The notes under the pieces were generated by a model, which worked only from the letters and a program-made list of their open reading frames with translations, was not told the origin of the DNA and did not search any database. From Aldrovandia affinis (taxonomy: Eukaryota; Chordata; Actinopteri; Notacanthiformes; Halosauridae), in assembly GCA_029706075.1 (NCBI GenBank), contig JAINUG010000073.1, forward strand, positions 268,501 to 332,500: a stretch of DNA of 64,000 bases. Reading direction: 5' to 3'. Numbering within the stretch: the stretch's first letter is position 1; every line of letters begins with the position of its first letter. Positions 1 through 50,537 of the stretch are shown here, piece after piece. A program made the translations under genes and the position numbers.

Positions 1-174
1 TTTCCAATGTGTAATTAGTTAACCATTAACTACCGATCGATATTATGAGGGTATATTATGAGTATATGTTATCAGGCGATATTTTTGTATTCATATTTTG
101 TGTTCAGCAATTTTCCACTCTCACTATCTCCATGCAAGTTTGACATATTCAAAATACATAGATAAGTACACAAA

Positions 175-181
<7 letters not shown>

Positions 182-218
<37 letters not shown>
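182..218. repeat. (TA)n microsatellite
   Basis: Uninterrupted TA run of about 37 bp. Confidence 0.95.
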
Positions 219-221
<3 letters not shown>

Positions 222-657
222 CAGTATGACGGTATACCACAATATTAAAATATGAAATAGTACTATCATAAACTTAACGTAATACCGTGATAGTAAATCA
301 CATGGCAAAAGCTATTTTCAAGCTGGAAAAAAATATTTCAACCATTACCCTACTAAAATGTCTAAATAACTTATATTAAATAATAAAATACTGGACCTGG
401 GGTGTCTGCTAATGTAATTTAATCTTACCACCTATTTGGCTGTTCTTGCATTTTGTTTTATTTACAACGCGATTGCTCACGTGCAGACAGCTCCCTCGCA
501 TTTCCCAAATCTGGTAGGTAGCCGTTATTAGCTAGCTAGCTACATGGCATGAATCTCCGTTTGCAGTCCCTTATAAAACTTGCGATGTCCGACGCTGATT
601 CTGATGCTGAGGCGGTTTGTAATCACTAATTATATCCCCCCAAAAAAGCAAACTCGA

Positions 658-795
658 GAGTCCGTGTGGACTCTCTTTAGCTCTCACCTGTACAGAATGT
701 GGGAAACATGTAATGGCCAGAGGGAACAAGTCAAACCTTGCATTCCACCTGCATGAGCATCATCCTTCACGCTATGCCACAATGGACGTGAGTAG
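658..795 (+). pseudogene. BED-type zinc finger relic (hAT transposase or ZBED-like)
   Basis: The plus strand encodes ESVWTLF, then after a 1-nt frame change CTECGKHVMARGNKSNLAFH and LHEHHP. This is the BED finger pattern: an SVW..F lead-in, C-x2-C, GN(K)SNL, H-x-x-x-HP. It ends at ATGGAC/GTGAGT, a donor-like junction. BED fingers in fish mostly belong to hAT transposases. No catalytic region follows, so this is a fragment. Confidence 0.6.
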
Positions 796-3029
796 CTAAA
801 TATAGTACTAGATCCGAAAAGCTGATAACGCGATAAAGCAAAATGTTGCTTAATATGCAAAGTGATCAATTTGAATTGATTTAAACATACAATTACGGAG
901 TACAATACATACAAATAAGGAGTGAACTATATTCAGTTGCATTTTTTGTTTTACCTTTCAATTAAAATGGTATATAAATCTGCAAAGAGCCATACCATAA
1001 ACAGATCGAGTTGTAAACTTTTATTTTTACCAAAGACTGTTGGTAAAATCTATTCAAAAAGGACCATGTTTCCTATAACAATATATAATATAAATGGGGA
1101 TCTAAAGGAGAGCGTCTCAGACGGTGGACAGCTGGCGATGCTGCATCCCTGTTAACAGCAGCTTGGTATGATCTCGGTAACGTTGGTGCCAAGACTCAGA
1201 ACGCAGGTTTGTCCTGAAGCGGCAAATGGTGCATAGGAATACATATCTGATGATATGTCATCTTAGGAATTGGCTTTCCAAAATCGGCTTCCTTTAATGA
1301 TTCACTCTGACATGAAAGCGATAAGCATTCGTCCTAATGAGACGCCACTGCCTTTTAAACCACAATCAACACGAGGTGTGTCACAGATGTGACTGGGCTC
1401 CTTCCTTTCTGCGCACCTACAATGAACTGGACGAGGCTGTGATTATATTAGGGCCGATGTTACGATGTTGTGAGTATGATTTTCTGTATGACGTGGTGGG
1501 GGGGGACACTGCAGCAGGCCGTGCTCTGATGGTATGGGCCAGCGCCGGGAGAAGAGCTATCAGTCTGGGGCCCGCCGAGACAAAGGCCCTATTCTCCAGC
1601 CTTTGTTTCAGGTGGACCGGTCCAACGACAGAACTCTGTGCCGTTTCGTGTTCTTCCTGACAGTGGTGCTAGAGACCGGGAACACGGAGGAGGCGGGTTA
1701 GGGAGGAAGCAGCCAGCCTGGAGGAGTTAGGATTCAGGATGAGCGCTGGGCCTTTGGGGGAAGGGAGAGGGAGAGGGAGAGGGGGCGTGTTTAAGGCGTG
1801 CCGGGGTGTGAGGGAGACGCAGAGCTGCTGACCACCCAGGAGTGGGAGGCGGGAGGCGGGAGTGGGAGCTGGAAGCGGCTCCTCCTGACAGAAATCCTCC
1901 ACAGAAACATCCCCCCCCCCGGCCCTCAGCGTTTCCCCCGCTGTCCAGGGTGTCTCAGCGGTGAGTCCGCGCGTGTTTGTCAGGAGCTCCGCGCGATTCG
2001 GTAATGCGCCTGCTGTCACTGGGCTCTGAGAGGGGAGGCCGGCAGCTGCAGTGAAGTGGAGGACCGTTTCGATCCGTCGCTTCAGAAACAGAGGAATCGG
2101 CGCTGGAGACGGCAGCGAAGTAGCCTGTCTCTCCACATCATCAGAGTTTCTCTTGGAATGACCCCACCGACGAGCTGACAAATATGTGTTGACCAAAAAA
2201 GACATGCAAACCATTCAACCATTCAGAGACTGCATTATGACGAAACAGTGGAAAGCTATTAATGCAAACCACACGAGCCTGAACAGTCCTGTCCTCTCTG
2301 CAATGCTCCTTGTCCAGTATCAACTACCAATAAACCTATTTATTTGGTAGTTACAGCGTATGAGAAATCAGAGCGCCCATCTCCGCTTACCTAACGCTTT
2401 ACCACAGCGCCAATCTCCGCTTCACTATAAGGTGTGATGGCTTTTCTTAGTGATGCTGTGGAACTGCTTTACTGTCATTCCTCTCAACGAGAACCCATTG
2501 GTCACGCACACATTGGCTGTACATTCAAACTCTAACCTATATGTGAAGCCTCTTTCAAGCATCTCTCGAAGTTTTAAAACATATTCCAACACTCGGGGTA
2601 ATTAAAAAATCTAAAGAATTGAGCCAGCTAGAATTGAGCGTGATGGTTTCATAGCAGTGGGCATCAGCCATTTCCCTGTCGGTTGAGCTCAACTGACGTC
2701 ACAGTGTTGCTACCAGAGCTGGAATGAAATCTTCAACAGGCGACTTGAACGTTTATATTACGGTGGCAATATCAACTTTCCCCAAAAATATTTTGGAATG
2801 AATATATCTTGAAAGAACGAGTCTCGGTCGTGTACTGGTTTTAATTGAACCATGCAGGTTGTTTAACGTTTCAACCCTTCATCAGAACAGCTGAGGTGTT
2901 AAATGAAAACCATTACACTACTTACATCTAGTAAGTGTCTGGGACCACCACCTTCAGCTGCCTCGAACAACATCAAGTCCCTCTTCTCATTTTATCTAAG
3001 CTAATTTAAACAGTTCTGCATATTGAGTC

Positions 3030-3285
3030 ATCGACAGTCATTACAAACTCCGACCCTGGGCCGGCCAGAGGAGGATGGGCTCCCCCCCCCCTCTTGGGTC
3101 TGGTTCCTCCCAAGGTTTTCTTTCCCATTTGTTCCACCCAGGGAGTTTTTTCCCTTGCCACTGTTGCCCCTTAGACTTGCCTTTGTGGGGGGTTAAGGCC
3201 CAGATCCGCTCTAAAGCGCTTTGTGACTGAAATGTGTTTTGAAATGCGCTACACAAATCCCTGCGGATTGGATTGGATAACGTTC
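3030..3285 (+). mobile_element. 3' end of an L2-type LINE (5' truncated)
   Basis: Carries the fish L2-type tail landmarks CCTCCCAAGGTTTTC, CAGGGAGTTTTTTCCCTTGC, AAAGCGCTTTGTGAC and GCGCTACACAAAT, followed by a GGATTGGATTGGAT tail. No reverse transcriptase is attached. The family name is from memory of the tail sequence. Confidence 0.6.
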
Positions 3286-4277
3286 GCGGTGTCACAGTTG
3301 GAACAGGCTCTGGGAGAGGTAGCCTCTGTTTCCTCCACTGAGTCACCAACACCTGCCTCGCTCTCACTCTCACTCGTTCACTGCCTTATTCACTCACTCA
3401 CTCCCTCCCTCCCCCTCGCCCCATGTATTGGACAGATGGCACCGACCGTAGCTACACTCTCACCTCTTGGCATCAGGGACCAGACTTGAGCTACTCGCGT
3501 GGAGTTGACACGACTGCGGGTGTAAGCGGTTACGGTTACGTAATAAACGATCAATCAGAGAAGTACGCTTTTCCGATCAATACTGACAGGCTTTGCTTTA
3601 CTTGAACGGCTCGGACTCAGGAAACTAGTAAACTGTGTTTACCTGAAAAAGCATTACTGGAAATGGAACCAGCAGGTTAATCCTAATCACGTCTTTTAAT
3701 AAGATTACCAGAGACCCATCAGGGAACTATTTTAAACCTATTCCACGCAGTACTCAAAAGCTCAGAAAAGCTATACGCATTCATACATGTAGTGACATGA
3801 CCAATGGTCAAAAAGATGGTGCCTTCTTCGTATACATCACTCTACAATGCTCTTTGCTGCCATCGGTGTTGCCGTGAGACACATTCCTTCTTGTCACCCC
3901 TCTCCCGTGGCCAGCTATACACTAAGCAGTTTAAGTCTTACAGGAGTCTGACCAAAACTTGGCGCTCCATCAGGTGACGTCTGACTCGGGCTCTGTGTGG
4001 TCTGAGCGGACAGACGGCTTCCCCTGGCGCCTCCTCCTCAGCCGTGAAGATTACGCTTCCATTACGTGACCCCGCCACCCTCACCTTCACCTGCGCAGCT
4101 ATTCAGGATCCCGCTAGGCTTTACGTCCACACACAACAACAACAACAATAACCTGACCCAGGTGTCTTTCTGTTACAAAAGCCCTTCTAGGGACGGGTGT
4201 TGAAAATTAGCGTTAGCTACAAACACCGTGGTACAACACATCTGATAATTGTGTATTCAGTTTGTCAATGTGCCTTT

Positions 4278-4640
4278 GTATCTGTCCCTATCAAATAAAC
4301 CATAAATAAAAACAAATAAAAAATAAGGTGTCCTGAATCAAACTCATGCAGTAACCATGGTAACTCCCAATGGAAACGGGGCCGAGAGGGGCAGTCTCAC
4401 GCTATGTTGTCCGTGGAATGGCGGCGACGTTTGAGGCGGGCACAGAGAGGGGAAGACCAGCTCAGGCGGGGGGCTATGTTGTCCGTGGATCCCCATTAGT
4501 CATCACCATAGTGAAGACACAGAGGGCTGAAGAGCTGTGCATTTGTATCTGTCCCTATCAAATAAACCTAATTAAAAACAAATAAAAAATAAAAAGGTGT
4601 CCTGAATCAAACTGGCCATGTCTATCAGTAACCATGGTAT
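4278..4640. repeat. Pair of about 90-bp direct repeats
   Basis: Copies at 4278..4363 and 4545..4640 share GTATCTGTCCCTATCAAATA, AAGGTGTCCTGAATCAAACT and CAGTAACCATGGTA. The segment between contains CTATGTTGTCCGTGGA twice (near 4402 and 4472). Identity unknown; possibly the flank of the nearby LINE. Confidence 0.7.
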
Positions 4641-4689
4641 AAAATTCTTTAAATACAAAATAAGGTTGCATACCAGTCTTTCATCTACC

Positions 4690-5640
4690 TTTCTTCGAAG
4701 TGCGAGGCGTGCAGGTCTCACGCTAATTTTTGTTTCTCCCAATGGCGAGATGGGACAAGATTAGAGGACAGAGGCGGGCTATATTCGAGAGTGGGCAGCT
4801 TCTTTACCAGCAATGAGAGGCACATCTGACCTAAGGCATGTTTAGAGCCCAGTACCATACATTTTGGGTTCTCTATGGCTAGCTCTTGTTGAAGCATCTC
4901 ATTGACGTGCCGCTCTCTGCCGATACATACATAGGACAGATCTGCATTTTTAATACATATGGCATATCTGAGGAGGCAGGATCTCTGAAAGAGCACCATT
5001 CAACATAACACATTGTTGTTGAGTCAAATAGCTCTTCATGAAATGAATAGCAGGGTCTTTGAATCCAGCTGATAGGCAACTCATGATCTATGATGTCAAA
5101 AGCTGCACTGAAATCCAGTACAACACCCACAACTGACTTTGTGTCAATCTGTTTAAGCCAGTCATCAGTCAGAGATGTCAGCGCAGTGCTAGTGGAATAA
5201 GGCATGCTGGAGATCAGAGTTAATGCTGTTTTCTGTGAAATAATACTGAATTTGCTTAAACACAATTCCTTCTAACAGTTTACTTAGGACAGGCAAAATA
5301 CTTATAGGCCTACTATTTTGGCGGCAATTCTTAGACAGAGGCCAATCTTCCACAAATCAGGATAAACACACTCACTTAAACATAAATTAAAAATATGACG
5401 CCACTGCCTTCTGCACTTTAAGCTTATCACTTGATTTCAAGAGAAGCATATCCACGTCCTTAATAGGCTTAAATTCGATCAGACATAATGTCTTTTTTAT
5501 AATAGATTTGGCCCGATTTGGTCTCTTATTGTATTTACTTTACTAAGGAAGTAATTATTAAAGTAATTTGCAATGTCGGTTAAAATTCAGTTCGAGCCGA
5601 GAGTTTTTCTTTTGTCTATTTAATTTAGCGAGAGGGCCAA
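4690..5640 (-). pseudogene. Non-LTR retrotransposon (L2/CR1-like) reverse transcriptase relic
   Basis: The minus strand encodes STSTALTSLTDDWLKQIDTK followed by VVGVVLDFSAAFDIIDHELP. DFSAAFD with IDHELL is the conserved RT block of L2/CR1-type LINEs. The frame continues only patchily on each side, and there is no YADD block, so this is an inactive fragment. The limits are approximate. Confidence 0.75.
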
Positions 5641-6363
5641 TCTGTTAAACTGCCAAAAGTAATAGCCACAGGAAGTCAGCCGATCTTCAGCGCATGCCTG
5701 GGAATACTCTGCATCATGCTCTCAAGTACAATATCCCACGGCTAATCAGCCCGCCGTGGACATGGGCTTCTGGGAACAAGGTTGGAACAAGTTTGGCGTC
5801 GGTCGCCTGGGGTGGCAGGGGGCAGGGTTTAATCACATTAGGACACCACGGAGAAAACCAGGAGTATTACGCACACCGCCATGATTTCACCCCGCACCAG
5901 TAACCGGCGCGCCGTCCCATCGCGAAGGGGGAACCCCTAAAACTGCCATGCACACAGAAAATAAAGCTCCAACTTTGTTCTCAAACAAATAGAGAAATAC
6001 AACGGAAGAAAAAGGGGGAGAAAAAATCACCGCGATAAAGAAGCAGCTCTGATAAAAATACCCCATGGGACACAAAGGCATGAAGATAAATACTAATCTA
6101 GCTAAAAGTTAAATTGAATTAATACCTTATCATCGTTTCCGGATGCTTCTCTTTGTGGGAAAGAGGAGAAACCCAAAGCATCGAAATGGGACTCTTTAAC
6201 GGTGTCATCTGAAGTTCAGAGGCAGACCGCACAAGCAAGAGGACCCTGTTCCAAGTTCCCTGTTCCCGTACAACACCAAGCGTCTGGTTTCACAAACCCC
6301 TGTTTGTGTCATTGGGGGGAGCCTGGCTGTGGCAGAGGAGGAAGTATGGCTTCTGCCAACGGA

Positions 6364-6410
6364 GCGTCTGTCTGTCTGTCTGTCTGTCTGTGTGTGTGTG
6401 CGTGCGTGCG
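6364..6410. repeat. (GTCT)n and (GT)n run
   Basis: Short tetranucleotide run passing into TG repeats, beside bin3 exon 8. Confidence 0.85.
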
Positions 6411-6454
6411 CTGGCGGAGGCTGAGGAGGGGGAGGGAGGGTGCGCCCGGCTCAC

Positions 6455-43562
<37,108 letters not shown>

Positions 43563-43700
43563 GTTTGTTGGATCCTTTAATCCAATTTCATTCCGGAGTC
43601 TTTACCTTTCTGAAATACCACATCACCTCGAAACTACCAAACGAGATAGAGCAAACACTCTCAAACTGCGTCCAGGAAGTGTAAAAGGTGATTTTCATCC
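43563..43700 (-). promoter_or_regulatory. bin3: Probable bin3 5' UTR and proximal promoter
   Basis: About 140 bp between the bin3 ATG and the Tc1-like element to its right (43813..45022). It contains TTCCGG near 43.59 kb and AGGAAGTG near 43.67 kb, both ETS-type motifs common in housekeeping promoters. No TATA box is clear. Function is inferred from position only. Confidence 0.4.
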
Positions 43701-43812
43701 TGTGGTCATAGGTCAGTTAGGGTGATTTAAACTACGGCAAGCCAAGGGGTTCCGGTCAGTTTGCCTCAAAGGGCTGGCAAATCGACAACCAGTTCATAGA
43801 ATGTGTAATATA

Positions 43813-45022
43813 TAGGGGGTAGACAAAATAATGGAAACAACAAACAATATATTAATATTTATTAGCTAATAAGGAGTTGGGCCACCTTTTGCCTTCAGTC
43901 CTTCTTTGAATGCTCTTGTACAAGTTTTGAACTCTTTCAAGTGGGATATTGGACCCTTCTTCAAGAAGAACAGCCTCCAGTTCTTTGAGAGATGAAGGTG
44001 GTGGAAATCTACTCCACATTCTATGTTCCAGAACCTCCCATAAAGTTTTTATGATGTTTAGATCATATGATTGAGGAGGCCACTGGAAGAGGTTTGACTT
44101 CATTCTGGTGTTCATGAAACCACTCTTGAATCCATTTAGCAGTGTGTATGGGGGCGTTATCATCTTGGAATATGGTAATATCTTGAGGACACAATGTTTG
44201 CACGATAGGGTACACCTGGTTTGCTCAAATGTCTTTTATTCCTTGGCTGTAATTCTACCATGCATAATAATTGGATCCATTGATTCTCATAAGATGGCTG
44301 CCCAAACCATAACATATCCACCACCAGGTTTAACAGATGGGAACAGGCAATGTGGGTTGAAGGCTTCATTTAGCTTTTTCCAGATATAAACCTGCCCAGA
44401 TGTAGGAAAAAGAGTTAAAGATGACTCATCAGATATATTACTTTCTTCCACTACTCAGAAGTCCAGGTTTTGTGCTCATTACACCAAGTTACGCATTGTT
44501 GCGTATTGGCCTTGGTTATAAGTGGTTTCCAAATGGCAGCACTGGCATAAATATCAGCTTTGTGAAGCTCACAAAGTACAGTTTTTGTTGAGACCGTGTC
44601 ACAGAGGTGTAAATTCAGTTATGTGGTACATTTTGAGGCCATTGCTTTGTGGTTTTTAGCAACTATCCTGTTAGCCATCTATACCTGTGGGTAAGGTTTG
44701 ACTTGAGAGCACTGTCCCTCTTTCCTGATGCAGTTTTTCCTTGTCTGGCGTATGCCGTCATGATTTTCAAAAAAAATTTAACTGTTCCCCTTGATATATT
44801 AAATAATTTAGCCGTTTCTGTGACTGATGCACCTGCAATTTGGCCAACAACTATTTGACCTCTTTCAAAATCTCTTTCATGCTGCTTTAGAAACTAACAT
44901 ATTAAAGTGTTGATTTTAAAACTTATTTTATAACAATAATTAGACTACTTATTCATTGCATTTTAGTCAGTTAAAAAAATTACTTTTCCAATTGATGTTT
45001 CTATTATATTGTCTACCCCCTG
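43813..45022 (-). mobile_element. Tc1-like element, near full length but degenerate
   Basis: 1.2 kb with ends AGGGGGTAGACAA and the inverse TTGTCTACCCCC, flanked by TA. The minus strand keeps QWPPQSYDLNIIKTLWEVLE, the catalytic C-terminal motif in which the usual acidic residue is replaced (IIK for IIE) and PDLN is YDLN. It also keeps AHQ- and FGQPSYENQW-like pieces in other frames. Multiple frameshifts; inactive. It begins about 250 bp upstream of the bin3 ATG. Confidence 0.85.
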
Positions 45023-48000
45023 TAGGAGTAGGTGTGAGTTGCCCGTGAGCACTGATCTGAAGTCAGTCAGTTGCTTCATATCCAGCTGTATAAATGGATT
45101 GTAAAGAAATGTAAACTCTGAGTCGCTCTGGATAAGAGCGTCTGCTAAATGCCTGTAATGTCTACCGTGCCGTAAAAACCCAGACAGAAAATATTGTGTA
45201 CCAATTGCACTTCACCAGCCATAAGCATGTACAGTAAGCCAAAGTTTGAATCTGAAGCCTAAACTAGTCTATGATTTCCATTCTGGCGAAAACAAATGAC
45301 ACAGTTGCACCTGGTAACTTTTCGTTGAGTTGATTATCTTTCAAGTTTATCTTGCTGACACTCGCTCTCCTCTTGGAATGGTTATGAACATACAGCCTAT
45401 TAATATAACAGATGTTTTATTCATGTATTTATTGTGCTTCATGCAAATGTGTTATAAAAAAACACGCTGGGCATGGCGATAAGGCATAATAACTTCCTTA
45501 TGGTTCCTCTGTGTTTCAATGGAAGTGATGCTGTACACGGCAAAACACATGAATCACACAGAGATTGTTGATTGTCAGCAACACAATATATTTACTTCTG
45601 TATTTTTCTCTCTTTTTTTGATCACAGTGCAAATGGTACACAAATACAACTTTAGATTTTTTTTCTTTATTCAAATGCTTTATGATAATTGATCATTGAT
45701 AACAAAACATTTGCATTACAACAAACTGAAGAGCCAAGTAAACGACAAGGTGAACAAATCACCCCCGCACAAAATAATAATGATAATCGTAATAAGTTTC
45801 ATAACAATATTCAGAGCTTATTTGAGCACATTGTACCTTAGTATAAGGTAATAGAAAGAGCTATGAAGTAAAAACATCCACAAAATATATAACAAGACCT
45901 TTTGTTTTCTCTCAAAAACAAAACGAACAAAATTTTAGAATCTCAATGTAACTTTCCCGAATGTCCTTTAAGAGTCCGTTTTTTAATTTTTTATTAAGCA
46001 TTTTGTCCCCTCTTCCCTTTTCTGTAAACCATAATTGTTTTATTACCGCCATGCATAATAAAATAATCAAGACCAACCTCTGATCCCACAGGTTGATGCT
46101 AAAAATGTTAAGAACCTTTTCGTGCAGCAACATGCAAACAGGAAGATATAACTAGACAATGTTAAGAAAACATACTTTTAAAACATTTTAAAAAAATCCA
46201 AATGATGCAGATATAAAGTGCAGCACAAAGCTGCGAGGACATCAAATCAAGGGGCGTGGCATTAGAGTGATCAAAAAAAAACCTGCTGTCAGTATCGACA
46301 AACTCAACGATTCCAAATGTCCGACACTGCCCTCTCCCGTGAAAAACTTTGGGGCTAATCATTTATCCGATCTTGATTTGTCACCGTGCTGCGGGTTCAA
46401 ATGGACAGGATGAGCTGCCCGTCATTTACACATTGACAAGGGGGAGCACGGTGGGAGACGAGGTCCTGTGTGGAATGTGTACTTTCAGTCTTTAATGGCC
46501 TGGCACAATGGCGGCTTTGCGGGGAGTAAATTAAACGAGTAAACACAGACATCAGCACTGGCCAGGCTAAAGCTGTAATCTGACTGAGGTCACATTTACG
46601 TTTTGTTGCTTCTGTGGAGCCTTTGGGCGCATATTGTCCCTAATCACCCAACCCTGCAACCCAATTTGGCAAAAACATGGCTGAGTTAGTTTGGGCTCAA
46701 GTCCAAGGCCGAACAGCCAATAGTCAGGTTGAGACTAAGACATGAAGGCAGAGGTTGTTCCTTGGGGAGGCCCGACTTGTTTCTGTCCAGAACTGGACAT
46801 CCAATAGAGACTCTAACCAACCACATGCTCACTTGTGCACACCAACAAACACACGTATCACACAAAGCATTCGAGCTATGAGAACAAGTGTTCAGTAATT
46901 ATGAAGTATTAACTCTTATAGTGCGGGGACTCTGTATTTAATCATGTTTGTAATGAACACAAAGCTATTTTAGATCTAACTGGACGAATGGTTTGATTCT
47001 TTTGGATAGAATCAGCTCATTTTCAGCGCAGCACCTTATTTTTGGCTAAATGGACTCAGTTAAAGTAAAGAAAACCCCAAAAAGGGGGAAAAAGATTGAA
47101 CAGCCTCTTTAAATAGTTCAGTGGCTAAGAATGCTTGGTTCCTTATTTAAATCTTGTGTCATGCCGGTTCATGCCTCAGTAAAACATAGTCATCCTCACC
47201 ACTTCATCACTGTCATGAGACTGATGTTAGAGAAGCCTGATTCGCAATCTTTCTCATGGCCCTGCGTGAGCAACATCTACTGAGCTGTCTCTCTGCTGCA
47301 GGGTATGGCCGCCTGCGCTCTCGTAATTGTGTGCGCGGCATGGATGGAGATGAATGAGCATTTGTCAGTCTTTTTCTTCCAGCCAAAAGCCTTGCGATAC
47401 CTTCTCGGCAACACCGACGCTGAATGACGGGGCTGAAAGACATCTGTGCGTCTCACTATTTCTGTCACTCGAAAGTAGTCAAGACTGCCAGCGCACCCCA
47501 CCCACATGCACATATGAGGAAGATAAGGAGCCATCTCTCTGTTATTCAGGGAAAACTCTGTCATCGCAAATATCCATGACATGTTTGTCATACACTGGCA
47601 TGTTCACAAAGCTGACTCTAACCTTGCTGTCTAATCATCCACCTCCTACAGTATATCAGCGACTGACTAGTGAATATTATTCATAAATTAACGTTCACGA
47701 ATTGAAAGTACCGCACAGAGGAACGAACACTGAAATTTTAGAACAGGTGTGACGCGCAGAATAATATTTCATTCAGTTTGCAAAATGCTGTCAAAGCACC
47801 GAGTGCATATTGTACTTTAAAAAAAAAACAAAACAGCTTGTGTTTTTGCACAGTCTGGCTTGCGGACAAAAAAAAAAGAATGAAACAAAAGAAAAATGAA
47901 AGAACAGAAAAAGCAGGCCCTTTTGTTTGAATGAGCTGCCGTGTGTGCACACGCTGTTGATACAGAGGGGTGTCTTCCCGGTCACACATCTCTTCTGCAT

Positions 48001-48930
48001 CCGTGATTACACGGCAGGTACCTTCGGTGCCAGACAGAATTATTTTGGCATTTTTGCTTTTCTTTTCTGAGAGCAGCTTCCACCCTTTTCACAAGCCTTG
48101 GCTAAGCACAGTTTCCCTTCCAAAAACCGAGACACATTGCACTCCATAAATCAAATGTGAGCTCTCACCGGCGAGCAGAAGATCCTCCCGCCCGCCTGCA
48201 CGCTCAGTGAGAAACTGGCCTTACTATTTTTACTGGCACCGCCTGGCCTCTCAGTCTCAGCCTTTTTTCTTTCTTCTTCTTTTTCTGGCCGAATGAGAAA
48301 CGTAAAGCGGGTAAATAAATAAATAAATACAATTTGAGCCAAGCCAGCAGCTATTTTCTGCAAGTGGGCTCCACTATAATTTGGCATATTCTGCACCATA
48401 AGAGCGGCAGAAATGAAGACATCACTGCAAAGCAGAATAGGCTGGAGCAGCACTGCAAACCTGGCTTGATAATAGTCTGCATCAAATCTGTTGAGACACT
48501 GAACTTTCACAGATATGGATTTTTTTTGCCCTATCCACCTAAGAGCCAAACCTGTCTCAGCTGCTCAGAATTCCGTCTCCTCAGTAACTCCATGTTCCCT
48601 CGGTTCAGTCAGATACGCTCGCTAATGTACACGGCTGAGGCGTTAGAAGGCTGCGATTCTGCATAAATTCAGGGCAGCCATTTTTGCAAAGAAATGTTAT
48701 ATCTTTGCCTAGCTTGAAGCTAACTACAGTGCAATGCAGAGGATTGATTTAACATTTCAGGTCAACAGAGGCATTTATTGCTTAACATTTCTTCCCAGCA
48801 TAAATGGTGGTTGTGGGGCCACTGAATTCTTAATATTTGATGTAGACTGACAAACGAGAGGAAAGTATGTCCTTGAAAATTCCCACTAAATGTTATTTAT
48901 TTACTTTCTCTCGATGTAATGCAATACCGG

Positions 48931-48961
<31 letters not shown>

Positions 48962-50537
48962 AATAATAATAATAGCATTAACATAGTAATTTTAGTAATT
49001 TTTATTGCAATTTAATAATTATTTTTAATGGATAGTCAGAGACATATAACTACGGCCTTTAGGGTAGTCTTCTCATTTTAGTGAACGTGACAGCATCCTA
49101 ATCTGGCGGCCAATAAACAACAAGGACGACAGTGCAAGTGCCCGCATGATGACACTTTTGCGAAGCCACCGGTTTACATAACCGCGATAAACTGAGTTAC
49201 CTTGTTGGAAAACCTTGGACAATGCGATGGGGTTATTTACGTATCCACTTAATTAACAAGCTGGAAAAAAAACACTTTCTGGAGCCATCGGGCTTCTAGT
49301 TAATCGGAGACAGAATGGAGGCTTGCCAGAGAGCGCAAACGGAGGAAACCGTTTCGCGCAAGAGACGGTAGTCTTCAGAGGCGCGTTTTTGATTTGTGCT
49401 CTCTGAGTGGCCTCCTTAGTGCGCGACCGTCTCCACTGGCCCTCGTCCCTGCAGGCGCTGCTTCGCGATACAGAGACACTCGAGAGAGCGAGAAGTTATT
49501 TTTTTACATTTTTTAACACCGCAGAAGTTGAGCGAACGGTGAAATTCATACGACGCGAAACAGCCACGAGTAATTGAAAAATAGACGATATTTATAGATA
49601 ATCGATTTAAAATAAAAATTTAAACCATGAAACACATTTCCATTGAGTGACAAAATGACAAGTCTACAGCTTTCAGTAGCGCTAAACAAATTAGGAATGT
49701 GTGCATTATGTGACTTATAATAGACCCTCACCAAGGTTTGCAAAACAAAAGCAACATTGCCATGAGTACAATTAGGACAATTATCTTTAGTAACAGCCAC
49801 ACTGGTACCATGGAGCATTGAGAACAGTGTAGCATGGTTTCAGAACCTCAAAATCATATACCTTGCAGCAGAAATGTCTAATTCTGTCTATTAGTTTTGA
49901 AGAAATCTTTCACAAGCCTTGTATGCCGAATGTGTGTACCTGTATTGTGCGAAAAACAGGCAGGCTATTTATCTGACTCTCTATCAATCTTGCAATCAAG
50001 CATTTTTTTTTCTTGCTTTTCACAAGGGTTGTGTGGAGTTGGTCTTGGTCTCAGAGGATCCTTTTAAAATCATAACAGGAATGGGCTGTTATACTTGTTA
50101 TTGGAGGGTTTTATTCTGTGCCTATTGTCAGCAAGATTCACTTTGTATTTTTTAGTCTTAGCTACTTAAATGATATTTGTGACCACGCAGATTGCACAAT
50201 GCAGCCCGATGACAGATTCACGGATTCAGGAATGGCCTGTGAGACGAGCCAAAAAAACCAGCAAGAACTGTTCTCAGGAAATTTGGCTAAACAAAATGTC
50301 ACATGCTCAGACTACGGGAAGACATGTTTGAAAATGCACCACATGCACAACTTGAACTTGAACTTGGCCCTTAGCACAGACCCTTAGACCACATATCATT
50401 CTGTATGTGTGTGCATCATCGCCAGGTGTACCAGACTGCCATTAACTGTTGTTTTGTAGTATGCCTCCCATGAAAGAACGGCCTTCAAGAACCATGCAAT
50501 TAAAATACACGAAACAGTTTTTCAAATAGCTTTTTTG
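45023..50537. other. Intergenic region between egr3 and bin3
   Basis: 5.5 kb without a recognised gene. Contains a LINE-tail fragment (about 45115-45165, GTCGCTCTGGATAAGAGCGT), an AT palindrome (48931..48974) and short poly(A) runs. The open frames here are short and have no family resemblance. Confidence 0.7.
48931..48974. repeat. (TTA)n passing into (TAA)n palindrome
   Basis: About nine TTA units followed by five TAA units, able to fold on themselves. Confidence 0.9.

Larger units (their letters stand above)
1..6454 (-). other. bin3: bin3 intron 8 (partial)
   Basis: At least 6.4 kb. Holds a (TA)n run (182..218), a BED-finger relic, an L2-type LINE 3' end, a direct repeat pair and an L2-like reverse-transcriptase relic, given separately. 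The final bin3 exon was searched for (VVYY, MHKIF, VADD) and not seen. The rest, including 920-3030, shows nothing I recognise. Confidence 0.7.

Noticed and set aside
1669..2214. 181-codon minus-strand frame in bin3 intron 8
   Set aside because: Low-complexity Pro/Leu/Ser translation of a GC-rich stretch; no homology recognised.
1..6454. Last exon of bin3
   Set aside because: Looked for VVYY.EMHKIF-like and VADD-like coding on the minus strand; nothing convincing, so it is placed outside the window.
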